Notes under the pieces: generated by a model | Told to the model about the DNA's origin: nothing | Seen by the model: only the letters and a program-made list of their open reading frames with translations | Databases searched by the model: none | Source of the DNA: Gymnorhina tibicen | Taxonomy: Eukaryota > Chordata > Aves > Passeriformes > Artamidae | Reading direction: 5' to 3' | Length of the DNA stretch: 64,000 nt | Assembly: GCA_013399875.1 (NCBI GenBank) | Contig: VXAZ01002109.1 | Span: 345,816 to 409,815, forward strand | Shown: piece after piece, positions 36,828-50,799 of the stretch | Layout: each line of letters opens with the position of its first letter | How positions within the stretch are numbered: the stretch's first letter is position 1 | Program-made: the position numbers and the translations under genes

Positions 36828-39800
36828 CTAGTGATTAATTTGTGTACAAGAAACTGACCTGGTATCTCGCCTCTTTCCCATTGCTGTGGACAGCTGCATC
36901 TCTTCCAAGGTTCTCTACCAGACTGATTGTTTGGGACCCAAAGCCTTTACACACCCTGTGGCTTTCCAGTGCAGTGGTTCACAAGTGCCACACTGACAAG
37001 GCTGACACTTTGAAGGAGTTTCTAAGGCACAAAGGTTGCTTTTCTGCCTCAGGGGATTACAGAGCCTGAAGCCATATTAACTGCTGAACAGATTTCTCCC
37101 TCACATACTAAAGTTTCTTACAGTCGCTGGATTTGTCTTCTGTCCAAATCCCACTGAATAAGTTTCCCAAATGGGGAAACATTCCTCCTTCTTGAAGGTC
37201 AGTTTTCCTACAATGAAAGACATTTCTCTTCTTCTTTGTAAACCCTCAGAAGAATCTAGATCTAGGCAATTCCTCTCGTCATTTCCTAGGTGTGCAAGCC
37301 ACATTGCACAAGTTTCGTAAATCTAACAGTTCTTGGAAAGAGTGGATCTGTTACATGTGCAGGGTGCAGATGGTCTGCACACATCCAGTAAACCTGCTGC
37401 TCTCAAGATGCACGGGACTTAGAACATCTGGTCCAAGATCAGTGGTACAGTAATAAATAAGAAAGACAAATAAACTCACACCTTTGGTATAAAAGAGAAG
37501 CAGGCAAACACCACAACAGATACCTCAAAGTGGGAAAATATAATTTCCCTCTGCTTGTCTTTGACTACATCTTTATCATACACTCCACGGAAATCCCAGG
37601 CTTGCTGCTTCTAAGACTATCTCACCCTTGCTCAGGATGACAGATCTCAGAACATGATGAGCAAGGCTGAAACTGCATCTAGGTTCAAGCAGGTTGTCAA
37701 ACATCTGAAAATCCATTATATATAAAAGCAGTCTTCAAATTCCATGTGGTTAGAATTGCCAAAAGACAGAAGGGCATCATCTGGAAAACTTAACACAACG
37801 TAGTTTTAAGCAGAGCCAGGAGAAAGGAAAAAAAAAAGGAAAATTACTCAAAGTTGCCTCTTATCTTGCTTTTTATTTCTGAAAGACAGAGTTTGAATGT
37901 GTTGTACACCTCAGTGATATGCAGGTAAAAATGAAAGATCCATATGAACATCATACACAGGCTTATATGCAAATTTATAAAAGGTCTGAGGCTGCTACAA
38001 GAGCTGGCACAGTGAGTAGTGCAGCAAATTTTTGTCTTTTTGTCTCCCAACCACATAAACAAAGCTGTGTCTATACAATTACTGAGAAAGATGCATCTTC
38101 AACCTCCTGCCAAAAGGAGGATTGTACTCAGATTTTGTTAAGGCACTTAACAAGCCAAAGCTGAATTTGAAGTTAGACCACAATAATAACACCTCTATGG
38201 AAAGACCCAATGAATTCATAGCATCACAATCACTTCCTCCAGGTTCTCATGACACCTGGTTATGACTAAAATCTTTACAATCAATCAGAAACATGCTCCA
38301 GAACAGTACAATAGTTTATACAAAAATTTTCATCTTAATGCATTCACAACTCATATGCTTTATTAATAGCTGCTACTGCAGCTTTGTTCTCCCCACTGCG
38401 TAAATTCAGTAGGATTTACACATAAGGGCTAGTTTCTCATCTGTTTATGGAATATTCACATCTTTCAGGGGAATAAACTATCTGACTTAGCCAAATTTTC
38501 TTTCTCCAAATTCCATGTTCTCATAATCCCTGCAGAGCTACAGATTCCAGGAGAAGTGCTGCTATTATGCACCAGTGTGAGGCCATCCTTCACTCAGATT
38601 CAGGGCTCTGGAAGCACTTTTCTTAATCCAAAACAAGAAGTCAGATTAAATTTTTCCTCCCAACCCTGAGCAAATCCATCACTTTAAACCCTCACAGCTT
38701 AAAAGTATTAAAGTTTTGAATTTGGCAATGTTCTCCTGAGTGAGTGAGAAAGCTGATTATTTCAAGTTGGACGTGCATAGGTCATTATGTCCTTAACAAA
38801 ACCAAAAAAGAGTGGTTTTACTGACATCATTCAAGGTACACTGTGGTTATGCTGGCTGAAGATACAGCCATATATTTAGTACCATTTCAAGTCATAAAAA
38901 CTTGCTCACAATTTTTTTTTACTTAACTTGAAATGTTTACTGGCTGGTCACACGTGCACAATTGCAAAATGACTAAATGAATCTTCCAAATGTCAGTATT
39001 ATTTTCAAAATATATTTGTCATCAAACTGAGATGGCACGTGATCATTTTTACTGCCAATGGACAATTTTAGAGACAGAGTGAAAACAGGATTACTACAGA
39101 GATTTTTGCATTTACTATAAGCAGTTTAAATACCAGGATAGTTTGTGTTCCTTTCCTAATTATCAAAAAAAAAGCTTCTGAAAAGTCTTCAGCTAAAGGT
39201 TAGAGACACCTAAAAGGAAGTTCAGAGCTTTGTCAATTGCTTTCATTATGAAATATTTCTGAGTTTGGCTTTAGAAGAAGTTTTTAAAAAGTAGACATCG
39301 AGTTACATGGTATGGAAAGCCCTGTATATACTCTGATGGAGAAAGGGAAGCACAGTCCTACCAATCCTACTATTACCATTCTAATTCCTAGATTCAGAAG
39401 AGAATGATACTTTGGCAATTATTTAAAAAAAAACAAAAACCAAACCACCTGTATCATCTGATCCTTTCCTTTCCATAATGCAATATCCTTAACAAGATGA
39501 ATAAAAGACAGTTTTGGGGTCCAATCTTCCACAATGCTTAGAAGTTGCAAATTATTCCTGCCTGTCCAAGCTGGTAATCGTAATATATAAACAACACTGA
39601 CTAACAAAGTCCTGTGACCAACCTCACATACAGAGATAACTACCTGTGTAGCACAGGCCTTGGCTCATTTAACAACCCGCTCTGAGATGAACCTGGATTC
39701 ATGGGGCTGGTTTTGATCAATATCAAACTTTTTCTCTACCCTTGCTGGTGTTCTTACAGAAAACAAAATACCATGTCTCCCTATAGGTTTTATTCAAGAA

Positions 39801-41894
39801 AGGATTTAAAGGATTGAGAGTTCCTAAGAAATTTCTAATTAAATACGATAGATTTAGAGGTCTATGACATTGAAGCCTCATTTGGCCATCCATCAATGTT
39901 TCATAACCCTAAGCACATTATCTTGACCAGCAATGTGAAATGTGAATGAACTAGAACACTGACAAGGTTGAGCCCCAAGAGATAGAGAAAAACAAAAGGT
40001 AATGGGAAAAGAGCTTGCTGAAAAGAAATCTAAAAGAAGAAATATAATTACACTTTCTAATGCTGGCAAATAAGATAAATGAACATCAGCATTGCAAGTT
40101 TTATTATCTTTGAAGTTTGGAAAGCAGAATTGCTACCAGGAGAGAAGAACTGTCTCTCTTGGTCTCAGATAATCATATGTTAAAATCCAAAATACATGAC
40201 ATAACAAGGGAATTTAAATGGCCTTCCAGTACTGAAACTATGTGTGAAAAATTCCTTATGTCTCTGTTTTACCCTTAAGGTAATTTTTCTGAACATCGTG
40301 ATCATCAGTGGTAGCTCCAGGAAGGGAAGTTAAGTTAGTTCTAATGAGGCTGAGGCCATAGGCCATGCCACGTGTTCCAGAGAGAGAGAATCGTATGGCA
40401 AACCTGAGGAAAACAGGTGGATTTTTCCTTCCATTGACTAAATTGTGTCTTATTAAGTCATGTCACATTCATGCTCCAGTCAGTAAATATCTGAAATCCA
40501 GCCCCAAGTCAGGGTGCAAGGTAGCAGGTTTTGTTAATAAATATGTGGATGGTCTGCAGCTGGCAATCTGACCTGGAAAAAGAGACTTCAGTAGCTGACA
40601 GTCAAAAACTCTCCTTCAATCCATAAGTGCTTCAGAAAGTTCCAGCCGAGCCTTGGTTTATTAAAAGTATACCCAGCTCAATACTCTTCCTAGACAATTC
40701 ATTCAGTTTGCTCTCTCCCAGTCCTTTACAAGTGAACAGGGAATGGTCCTCAGACAACAAGATTGTTAGAAGCAATAGGCTTTTTTTTTTTGATCATGGC
40801 AGTCTGCCCTCACTCACTTACCTTCCTGGACCCCTCTGAAGCATGTAAGGTTTTCCCTGAGTTGTATATGAGTTTAGCAGAGCCCCAGCCAGCCCAAGAC
40901 TTCTGGGAAGCATCAGCCCAGTATTGTTGTGTATTAAAGGCAATATCGCCAAGCACTGACAATTCCAGTGCTCCTGTACAGTGGATCCCATCATGATGGG
41001 AGACAGGATGCAGCCTGCGGTCTCCTCTGCCACTAGGAGAAGCTACTTGGCTCATCTGACCAGTGGAGTAAAGTAATATTGGTTTAGGACATATGGAAAA
41101 AACTAAAGGCAGGAAAAGTATGATTTAATAAAAAGTGATTTCTAGAGTGCCCGCTACAGATGCACTCAGCTGCATTGCATAAATTGTAAGGAAAGATTCC
41201 AGATTTTGTGCTTTATTTGGTTTCAGGTGTTTTCTCAGCCTGCTGGATTCCTCAGTTCAGGTTTCTGCTGCTTTAGAGATTCAAAATTACGCTTTATTTT
41301 TTTTTCTTTCTAATATGAATTTCTACAAATGCAAAAAAAAAAGTTTTTTGTAACAGAGTTTTCTTTCTGCAGCATATATTTTGTTGTGCTCATAAGCAGT
41401 ATGACAGACACTTCATTACTGGCCTCATCAGCTTGAGGAGGTGGGATTTTCCCCATCAGAGGTCTACATCTACTAATATGTAAGATTTAAGGCTTGTGTT
41501 CTAAAGAAACAAGTCTGGCATTTATGTCATTTCCAGGGATCAAATCCTATTTCAGCCACATATATGTTGATCTGTTGATCTTGAGGCTTTATTTGCAAAA
41601 ATCAATGGTTTGTTTATGACTTTCAGGCATATGCTTTTCCTCACAGGAGGCTGATCTGAAGAGTAAGATGATCAGCCAGTGTTTTATCACTGCCCTACCA
41701 TCACGCCTGTCCACCGGTGCAACACAGGAGGTTTCTGTAGCTGTATCACCAACCATCCCACAGTGGGCATACTCTGTTATCTCAGGCAAATACATATTTT
41801 GATAGCCCTAGAAATTGCCTTATAGCTCTTATACATTTCCATATTGCCTGGCAGCATGCTTAGTGGCCTGAAGCGCATTGAGCATTTCATTTGC

Positions 41895-42015
41895 TCTCTC
41901 AGGACGCTATTTTATCTCTCTCTCAGTTTCCCCACCTGTAATATGTGCTATATTTCCTACTGAAGGATATGGTTGTGATTAGTTTTAAATGTTTGTGAAG
42001 CATTTTGAAGTTGAA
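41895..42015 (+). repeat. MIR-like SINE fragment
   Basis: CTCTCAGTTTCCCCACCTGT followed by AATATGTGCTA, TTTCCTACTGAAGG, then TTAAATGTTTGTGAAGCATT, in the order of the MIR 3' half. Confidence 0.45.
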
Positions 42016-45000
42016 AGGTTTGAAATAGCAGGTTTTGGCTCAAGTTTACCTTCAGCAAAATTGGGAGTGTGGAGAAGGTATGTTTTACCTCCAAGCAGCA
42101 AATAAGAATCACTACAGCAATTGTGCAGGTCATATAATGAAAAAACAGGTCCCCGAACACAGATTCAAGTAACAGCTGGAATTATATTTTCATTTTATTT
42201 TGAACCACTTCAGTGCATTGAATGCAAATATTCATACTTCGAGAGATATTTTTTTCCAAAAACACAGACTAATATAAACATCCAAAGAACAAATTATAAT
42301 TCATATTCACAAAATAAGCTTTTTGCACTGTTTATTTAAGTTTCTATACCTTTGATAAACATCAGTTACAAAATCGGAAGGAATACCTTTGAATGTCTTT
42401 GACTAATCCTGTATCATATGTCATAGTCATCATGATCAAATTCCAGGAATAAGTCATGGCACAGTGACTCTGGAGTGGAGATTTTGATCAAGATTTAGAT
42501 GCCTAAACTTAGTGGTTAACAATAAAGATGGCTACAAAAGAATGAGGTGTCAATCTAGTTGCTGGAGAGATCCATGGCTGCCATTTCTGATGCTCTGGTG
42601 TATCCTGCAAGGTGCCAGATATCCTGGCAGAAGTTCCTTTGTATGTATTACATCAAAACTCACTTGGAGGTCTCAGGTACCCTAAACATCTCCCTTTGTA
42701 AGTGAGTCAGTCCCCAGGTAGCTGCTCTAGACTCCCTTGAGTGAATGAACTAGTGTGAGTGTTGGGCTAATATACACTGTCAAGACCTACATGGAAGCCA
42801 GGCTGTATCCAAGCTGTAACCAATCTCTGGGGTTTAACAATGTTATTGTTTACATAAACAAGCTTTCCCAAGCTATTATTATTTGGCCTTTGTTGAAGAA
42901 CTAATAGAATATTCATATTAGCACAGTTCCTGGGAACTACAAACCATCCCATTTATTTTAAAAATTGGATGTTTTAATCAATTCCTCTGAAGAATACTTT
43001 TGATATTCCTCGAGTAACTGTGTGAGGCTGGGAGAGTGCAGGGGACCCAGTAGGCAGTGCTGGGAACTGCTCTTCAGTGTCTTCCTCTGGAAGAAATGGC
43101 TCTCCTCCAGAGGAAAAGGAGGTTCTGTTATTCCTGCCAATTTCAATGAGAAAGGGTCCTTTCTGTAATCACAGCAAAGGGAAAAAAGAGCTTCCAGACA
43201 TTTTTCCTTCTGTATAGCAAGAAAAAGAACCTCCTTCCTTTGAAACTTCCAACAAGGAGGCAGATCATAGCGTAGGTGGAGTTAAAAACCAGACTGAAAG
43301 CTTTTTGTGATAATGACACTGTCTTCTAACTGCTGTCACAGGTATTGTTAGTACAAGACAGAGAGAGTTAATTTTGTATCCTTTTGGGATAGCTTTATAA
43401 ATTTCTCTTGTACTAAAGATTTGTTTCAGGCAACGGGAGGACAGCTTTAGAGTTCTGAGCGGCATGCACCTAACAAGCCCTTTAAGAGGTGTTGCTATGC
43501 TAGCACCGTGTCACTGTCTCTGGGACAGCAGGAAAATGTTTTGGAAAGAAAGCACGAGAAACCTGCCCCTTGAGCCCCAGCTATTCACCCAGTCCCACCT
43601 AGCAGTGAATCATGACACCCACCTCCTGCTATACTGCATCAAGATACCTTATTTTGGACTAAGAATGTGCTCATTAGGTGTCTAGTGATACGTGAAAGTA
43701 ACCATAACTGAGATGAGCAGAGCCTCCCTACCAGCAGAAAAGAAGGACGTGTGGGATCAGAAGTGGGAAAAAACAAGAGAAAGTACTGATTTCTACCCAA
43801 ACTTGTGCTCACTGGAGCTCAGTGGTCATATTATTCAGGCCAGCAGGAAAACCTGGAGGAAAACAGACAGAAAGAAAGACCACAGACACTTGCTGTGCAA
43901 GGAAGAGAGGTGATGATTTTTGCCCCTGAGGTAACTTTTTCTAGATATGTAAACACCCCAGATCAAGGCACTGAAGTACTCTTCTACACACAACGAAACC
44001 CTGGGTCTTATGTCCAGTGCAACCCACTCTTCCCTCTGAAAGTCAAAAATGCCATATTTTGCAGATGGGTCTCACAGAATGTCGAAGGACATGAAAATAC
44101 ATGTGCAGCCAGATGGCCCCTGAGTGAGTATCTGTCTGAAGAGACTCTAGAATGAGACCTACTTAAGGTAGTGTTATAAGAAAAAAGCATTTGTTAAATT
44201 TGCCTGAGATGTCGTAATATGACTGATTACAATGAAAAAGGAAGATCACCCTTTTTTTCTACCTCATCTTTTTCAGGGGAGGGGTTGTTAGCACAAGCAT
44301 TACACCTAGGATAAGTCTCAGCCTATCACACATTTTAGTAGGATGACAGAAATCTCCAAGAGCAACAGCATTGCACAGGAGCTGCTGATAGCTCCTCAAA
44401 TGCATAGATTATTCTATTTTTGATGATATGCGTATGTCAATCTCAGAGCAAAATTGACCCCTTAGGGCAAAATTCTTCTCTCAGATCCACACATCAATGG
44501 GAGTTCCCCTCATGCAGGAAGAAGAGACTATGGGAGGTGAGAGCTGCTGTGTAGGTCAGGATAGAAAATTTTGTCTGTGTTTATTTTTGAAATAGTAAAT
44601 TTAAAATATAAATGTAATTTTCTGTAATAAAAAACCATTTGAACAAAATCTAGATATGCCCTACCAGCATCACAGAAAAACGTACCACATCCACAAACAA
44701 ACAAATATTTAGCTCAGGGGTTTTGGAGTGAAAGAAAAGGTAAAATCACGTCTTTAGAAAAACTGAATATATCAAATTCTTCCTCTAAATGGTGAATTTC
44801 TTCAGAATGAAAACACTCTTTATTATAACAGACTCACTGGGGACAAGGTGCTTGAAGATCTCTGTAATCCTTCATAAAGTGAGAAATCACATTCCTAGTG
44901 CCTTCAGGCCTTTACAGGCTGTCTGGGCACATATGTAAAGAAGAAAAGCCTCATTCCACCATGCTCACCATGAAGCATGTCCAGCATATAAAATGGAATT

Positions 45001-45829
45001 CCTTTGTCCAGAGGGGTTGATGAAGAAGAAGGATAACTAATCTGGAGTAGCCACTCAGGAGCTCTGGTGCCACCTTCCCAGTTCTCCACAGGCCAATTGC
45101 GTATGTAAATTTTGGGTTAAAAATAGTAAAATATACATACACAAAGAAAGCAGCCTGTCAAGGATTTAGCTTTGGAATTGCTGCCAAAGTGTGTATCTGA
45201 GCCAGGTCTATGTTCCCTTTACACATGCCTATCTTTGCATGCTTCTTTAATGATAGAATTAATCCCTTCACAGTGAAATGGTACAGAACCTATACCTCCT
45301 TTTAATTCCTAATTCTCTCTGATTTCTAATTTGAAAACTAACAGCTATTAAAATAATGCTTAAAAGAGTGAATTGGGACATATATCCTATAGTGACTCTC
45401 TGAACTGGTGTGAATTTCACCTGAAAAGTCCCAGCTGCTGGTGTCAGATTTTAATGCTGGTGGTCTGATTTAGTCTTTCTCTCTCACTTCTTTTATTTCG
45501 TCGCTTTCAACATCTTCCTGCTTGAAAACTTCACTACTCATTAGTTGCTCTTGAGATCATTAGCATGCAGCCTTGGCTTTCCACAACTACTATAAACAAA
45601 GATATAAAGTGCTTTCTCATGTTTCTTGCTGCAGTTTCGGAAGCAGTGTATACTGCAAGAGGGTAAAGGGACTTACAGCTTCAGACAGATACAGTAAAAG
45701 CAAAACAGCAGCCAGGGACAACACCTAGGGCTTTGGAAAGATGTCACTATTTTGAATTATTAACAAGAAACAATCTAAATTAGAAACTCCACTAATGTGC
45801 CTGTAGGAACCACATACCCCTAACACAAA

Positions 45830-46330
45830 TGTTTATGAATTAGGTACGCTTTTAAGTACTAGTTAAATAAATATTCAGCTATAACCCATTCTGCCTGTGG
45901 ACATGTAGTTAGAAATCTTTGTTATCCTGCTAGAGACACCATGGCTATAAAAGGGTAACAAGGACAGCTATAAAAAGTTCGTATTCTATTTCCACTTGAG
46001 AAATGTCAAACTTTATTTTTGTTAGTGTCTCTCTGGAAAATATTTCTCAGGCAATTTTAACCATAACCTGAGAAGAATATTTAATTGCAGGAATAATCAC
46101 TGTTGAGTATCAAAATTAACTTAATACTCATTAGTTTGACTATGGCAGTACTTCTTAACTTGACTTGTAAAATTTGTGCAATGAATTATTGAAAAGCCAT
46201 TATTGAAATAACCTCTTCTTTTCTAACATGGCTGCTTGTATTTCCCCATTGAAACACAGCATGCGTCTGTTGCCATAGATACCATTATTTTCTGAAATAA
46301 ACATTACTTCTTTCCTCATTCCTACATCCA
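45830..46330. promoter_or_regulatory. Candidate conserved non-coding element
   Basis: Complex AT-rich sequence with homeodomain-type sites such as TTTAATTGCAGG and CTCATTAGTTTGAC and no visible repeat. Located about 15 kb beyond the SHOX 3' end. Inference only. Confidence 0.22.
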
Positions 46331-48109
46331 CATACAAAAAGCTAAACTATGACACCTTTTCCAATCATACGTATTGTAGGTACAACAGTCCATTTAAACA
46401 ATAATCTTGTTAACGATAAAAACCTATCTTGCCTCAACATGCAGATTTTTAAGTGACGTGAAAGATGATAATTCTCAAAGTTTATTAAACACAACATGGC
46501 ACACACATATACAGTCTTTAAAGGAGCGGCCTTTCTGGGACTCCTGTCAATGTGTAAAATATGAGAAGGAGGACTTTCACTAACAAGACATGGCGGGGAC
46601 AGGGAAAGATTTATATAAAAAGCAAGTTTCGCACAGTGTGCTTCTTGTACCACTTGTGTTCTAGTCCTGTGGTCTCTGAACACTTGGAAAGGAACCTTCT
46701 ATTCCATGGCTGGGTTGAATTTGGGGTAATTTCACTTGATTAAATGGGCAGTCCTTTTTAGCCTTGCTCTCCTGCAGCACAGAGAGTTTAGGCAATTTTC
46801 AAAAGTCTCGTATAAATTTCCAAAACCAGCACTCAGTTCAATGAACTTAGGAAACTGTCCAAAAGGATCAATCTTGTCATGTCTATACTAAGTTAGCCTC
46901 ATGCAGTAGTCCTGAAGGAAACACACTTTTGCAAAGAAAATATCTCATACTTCTAGCAGTAGGGAGCAAATTGAATTCTAGAGGTTGCTTCTCTGTCAAC
47001 AATTATACATGCAAAGCAGGTGAAAAAATAAAGTAACAAAATAACACCACAGAAAATAAAAGACAAATGTCCATACAAGTGAGTAGAAAAAGCATCATAC
47101 AAGTTTCATCCTGGTCCACTCCTGACTATGGTCAGGCAGGTATGTAAAGAAAACAGATGCTTATAACTGAGACCCAAAACAATGGCCTGGAATGTAGAGG
47201 ATATAAATCAGCAGTTGTTGTGCATCTTTAGCAGAACCACACTGAAGTATCCAAGCAGTACTCAGCCTTTATAGTGTTGTAAAAGACATGTGGATATTCT
47301 AAACATTTGTTCTGCTTTTTACGAACCCTTCCTCAAAGTACAAGCAACAAAGAGCAAAAGCAGGCTATATCAATCCCCAAGCGCCGAAGCACAGAGACTT
47401 GCCTTGCAGCGTTCCTCAAGAGACAAGGGATTGGAACTATCCTGGACCACTTTAGGAAGTAGGTCCCAAAGGGCATACCTTGACAGCAGCCATCTTTATA
47501 CACTGGAAGGCTTTCAGAGTAATCATTCTTTACTGACCAATCAAAACATCAAGAGAGACGTGGACTTTTATGTAGGTAAGTCTAGAGATACTCAAGGCTT
47601 TAAATACTGAAAACAGCTCATTCAATATCAACAGAAAACAAACAAGCAGTCATTGTTGAGAACAGGAGGGCTACCAGCAAGAGACTCCAGCATCTGAGTC
47701 AACATAAGATGTAACTCTATTTGCAATACATTATGTTGTTCTATAATAGTTTACAGATCCTAGCTAGCATTCCTCTCCCTTCATGTAAGCATAAAGACAC
47801 CTAGATCAAGGAGATATATCTTGCTAGGCCCTATAAACTTCATAGATTACAGACCAAGTGAAAGGCTGAGACTAGATAGGCTTGTGACCCAGCTGTACTG
47901 TGGTGCATGATTACAGTATGGCTGTTACCTTTTCAAAATTCAGTGTGCCTCTGGCAGTGAGGGTCCTCCATCACCACTTTTGAGAAAACCGTGAAAACTT
48001 ACGCAGTCTGGCTTTATCTTATTTATAGAAAGACCACTACAGATTACAGTTACCAAACAAGATTGGATATAGAGCAAGCAACCATATAAAAGGAATTAGG
48101 TAACACCAA

Positions 48110-48930
48110 GTGACTCAGTCTGTCACCCAGAGAGACCTTGATAGGAAAGGTTGGCCCATGCAAACCTGATGAACAAGGACAAGTGCAAAGTGCTGCTCCT
48201 GGGTCGGAGCTATCCCAAACACAAATAATGGATGACTGGAGAATGGATTGAGAGCAGCCCTGAGGAGAGGGACTTGGAAGATGTTCAGTGCTGAGAAGCT
48301 CAACATGACAATGCAAGCTTGAAGCCCAGACAGCCAAACACAACCTGGGCTGCTTCAAAGGCAGTGTGGCCAGCAAGTCAAAGGAGGTGACTCTCCCACT
48401 CTGCTCTTGTGAGACCTCACCTGGAGTGCTACATCCAGCTCTGGGGCCCCCAACATTAAAAGGATGTGGACCTGTTGGAGCAAGTCCAGAGGACAGCCTC
48501 AAGAATGATCAGAGAGCTGGAGCATGTCTTCTAAGAAGACAGGCTGAGAGACTTGGAGTTGTTCAGTCTGGAGAAGGGAAGGCTCCAGAGAGACCTTATA
48601 GCACTTTCCAGTACCTAAAAAGGGCCAACAAGAGATCTGGGGAGGGAAATTTTATGAGGGGATGTAGTGGCAGGACAAGATATAACAGCTTTAAACTGAA
48701 TGAATTTAGATACTAGGAATAAATTTTTTCTGTGAGGTTGATGAGGCACTGGAACAGATTGCCCAGAGAAGATGTGGATGTCCCATCCCTGGAAGTGTTC
48801 AAAGCCAGGTTGAATGAGGCTTGTAGCAATCTTGTCTAGTAGAAGGTGTTGCTGCTTATGTCAGGGTGGTTGGAACTAGATATCTTGAAGGTCCTTTCCA
48901 ATCCAAACCATTCTATGATCCTATGATTAT
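48110..48930 (+). mobile_element. CR1 LINE 3' end, plus strand
   Basis: About 800 bp of CR1: the end of the reverse-transcriptase ORF and the 3' UTR. Landmarks include AACAAGGACAAGTGCAAAGT, CTGCTCCTGGGTC, CACCTGGAGTGCTACATCCA, CTGGGGCCCCCAAC, GTTCAGTCTGGAGAAGG, CCATCCCTGGAAGTGTTCAA and the terminal CATTCTATGATCCTATGAT at about 48909-48928. Multiple stops and indels break the ORF, so the copy is dead and 5'-truncated. The pieces of open frame on both strands within it are not genes. Confidence 0.96.
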
Positions 48931-50742
48931 GTGAACCCAGAATGCAGATAAAGCTATTAAAACAGCCTGAGAGGAACTATCACTTGGCAGGAAAAACTAT
49001 GCCTTTCTGCAAGACTAAAAGCCATAGGCTCCAAGGTAAAGTGAATGAGGCCCAGAAAAAGATATTTAGAGTATCATGCCTGAGAACCTGCTTTTTCTCA
49101 GTTCTTGAGATGAATGTAATTTTGACCAAGAACCCATATTTGCACATTTAAAGGAGATAAGTGACAGCATCTTCTCCATAATTTTCCATTATTCTTCTTC
49201 ATCAAAATTACTCCAAACCTCACATTATCTTCTGTAGTATAATTTATTCAAGAGAAGTATTCATGGTAAAAAAATCTCTTCCCTCTTCTTCTCCATGAAT
49301 AAAATGCTGAATCCTTCTCAAAGAAAAGATATTAGACACCATTCAAAGCCCAGACATGATTTGTTTCCAAATGCAACAATTCCAAATGCTCCATACCCGA
49401 TCCTTTAACAATAAGGATGAAGGGACAAACAACGGCAAGGCACTGATACATGAATCATGTGCCTCTCTGATTAGCAGAAGGATCTACAGAAAAGTCAGTT
49501 CATCCACAAATATCCATACACATGTTAATAGTCCTTGGCAAACATGGCAAACAAAAAAAAAAAAAAATTAAATTAGCCCTCGAAGAAAGACCTCATTTGT
49601 CAACCAGTGATAAAACATTCATTCATTTCACCCTCTAATGCCAGGTTAGAGCTTGCACATCTGTTGAAACCACTTCAGTTTGGTCCAACTTCTGCATTTC
49701 CTAGCTATTCCCCTTGCTTTGAACTAGTTTAGCTTCTGCTTGCAGTCTGGAGTTTTCTACATCCTGAACATTTATATATTCAGCACTAGATCATAAGTGA
49801 TGATGGAGAACATTTCATGATATATGGGTCACACTGAGATACATCTGGATGTGCTGAAAACAAAAGGGCATTGGGACTAATTTTCCCAATTAAAAATATA
49901 AATTTGTCTAAGGTAAATGCAGTTTGTTGGCCACAATTATTATCTGTGAGCCTTTCGTATCTTTTAATATTGCCCAGAGACTCAGACTGCGCTGGAAGCT
50001 TATGTGAGCTGGGAACCTGCCTGTTAACTGATCTCTAATCAGAAGAGGCTGTAAAGCTCTTTCCCTCAACCATCCCTCACATCAGTGGGCTCGAATCCCT
50101 GTAAAATGGAGTCTTCTGTACGTTTGGTGTCAGTGAGTTCAACATCCCTTCAGATGTCCCATTTGCCCAAATCTTGTGTAAGCCTCAGACACCATAACCA
50201 TCTTTCTCTGCTTATAAGCGTAGGTTCTTCTGTGAATCAAGTGACCTCTGGACTTCAGAAGAGAGTCCAGTGTCCTCGTATTAATGGTTCTACAGTGTAT
50301 GCAGTCCAGCTTTTTATTTTTGATTTGAAAAGGGATAACTATAAACCATTGTATATGCAAATGTTGAAGGAAAAGGTTCTTAAAGCTGAAAAAAAATAAG
50401 CGTTCATTAATTCATTAAACAGCCAAAAGTCAGGAAGTGCCACTACTGGCATTTACTGTGCAATCGGATTCTACTCCCATGTGTATACACATTATGAAAC
50501 ATTCTTTAATTACATAAGTCTTTTTTTTTCCACAGGACCCCGGCTTTATTCAGTGCACAGTGTTCAGTGAATACAGCAGTTGCCCAATATTTCTCTTTAT
50601 TCTCATGCTTTATTTACTGCACATCCTCTGAACATTGCATTGAATATAAAGTTACTTGTTGCCTCACGGGTTTTGTGCTGGTGCTCCCAAAACTAGTATA
50701 TCAGCGTACAGTAAGGATTAATGAATTTATGGTCACAATCCT

Positions 50743-50798
50743 CCTATGTACACACTAGGAGAGTGTCATTCCTATGTACACATTAAGAGAGTGTCATT
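50743..50798. repeat. 28-bp near-perfect tandem duplication
   Basis: Units 50743-50770 and 50771-50798 start CCTATGTACACA and end GAGAGTGTCATT, with two mismatches, both C/T or G/A transitions. Confidence 0.97.
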
Positions 50799-50799
50799 A

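Larger units (their letters stand above)
34420..36830 (-). mobile_element. Decayed Ty3/gypsy-type retrotransposon (gag-pol relic)
   Basis: A fossil element read on the minus strand with domains in the Ty3/gypsy order: Gag, zinc-knuckle-like stretch, aspartic protease, reverse transcriptase, RNase H. Each piece shows family landmarks listed in the entries below. Gag through protease stays in one frame over about 880 nt with six TGA stops; RT and RNase H are in shifted frames. No LTR pair, primer-binding site or clear integrase was found; weak integrase-like traces may continue to about 33850, where a younger, truncated ERV LTR lies. Unlike retroviruses of the ERVL type, the protease, RT and RNase H motifs look like Metaviridae. 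The element is dead. Its subfamily is unknown, and I infer great age from the density of stops and frameshifts. Confidence 0.75.
36831..48109. other. Intergenic, gene-free
   Basis: Unique AT-rich DNA. The first ~250 bp may contain the unreadable start of the gypsy Gag. Otherwise only a MIR-like piece (41.9 kb) and a candidate conserved block (45.8-46.3 kb) stand out. Confidence 0.65.

Noticed and set aside
34420..36830. Alternative that the gag-pol remnant is a domesticated host gene
   Set aside because: Six stops, at least one frameshift in RT and a lost catalytic box argue against a functional gene.
48050..48502. 150-codon minus-strand open frame
   Set aside because: It is antisense to the CR1 element.
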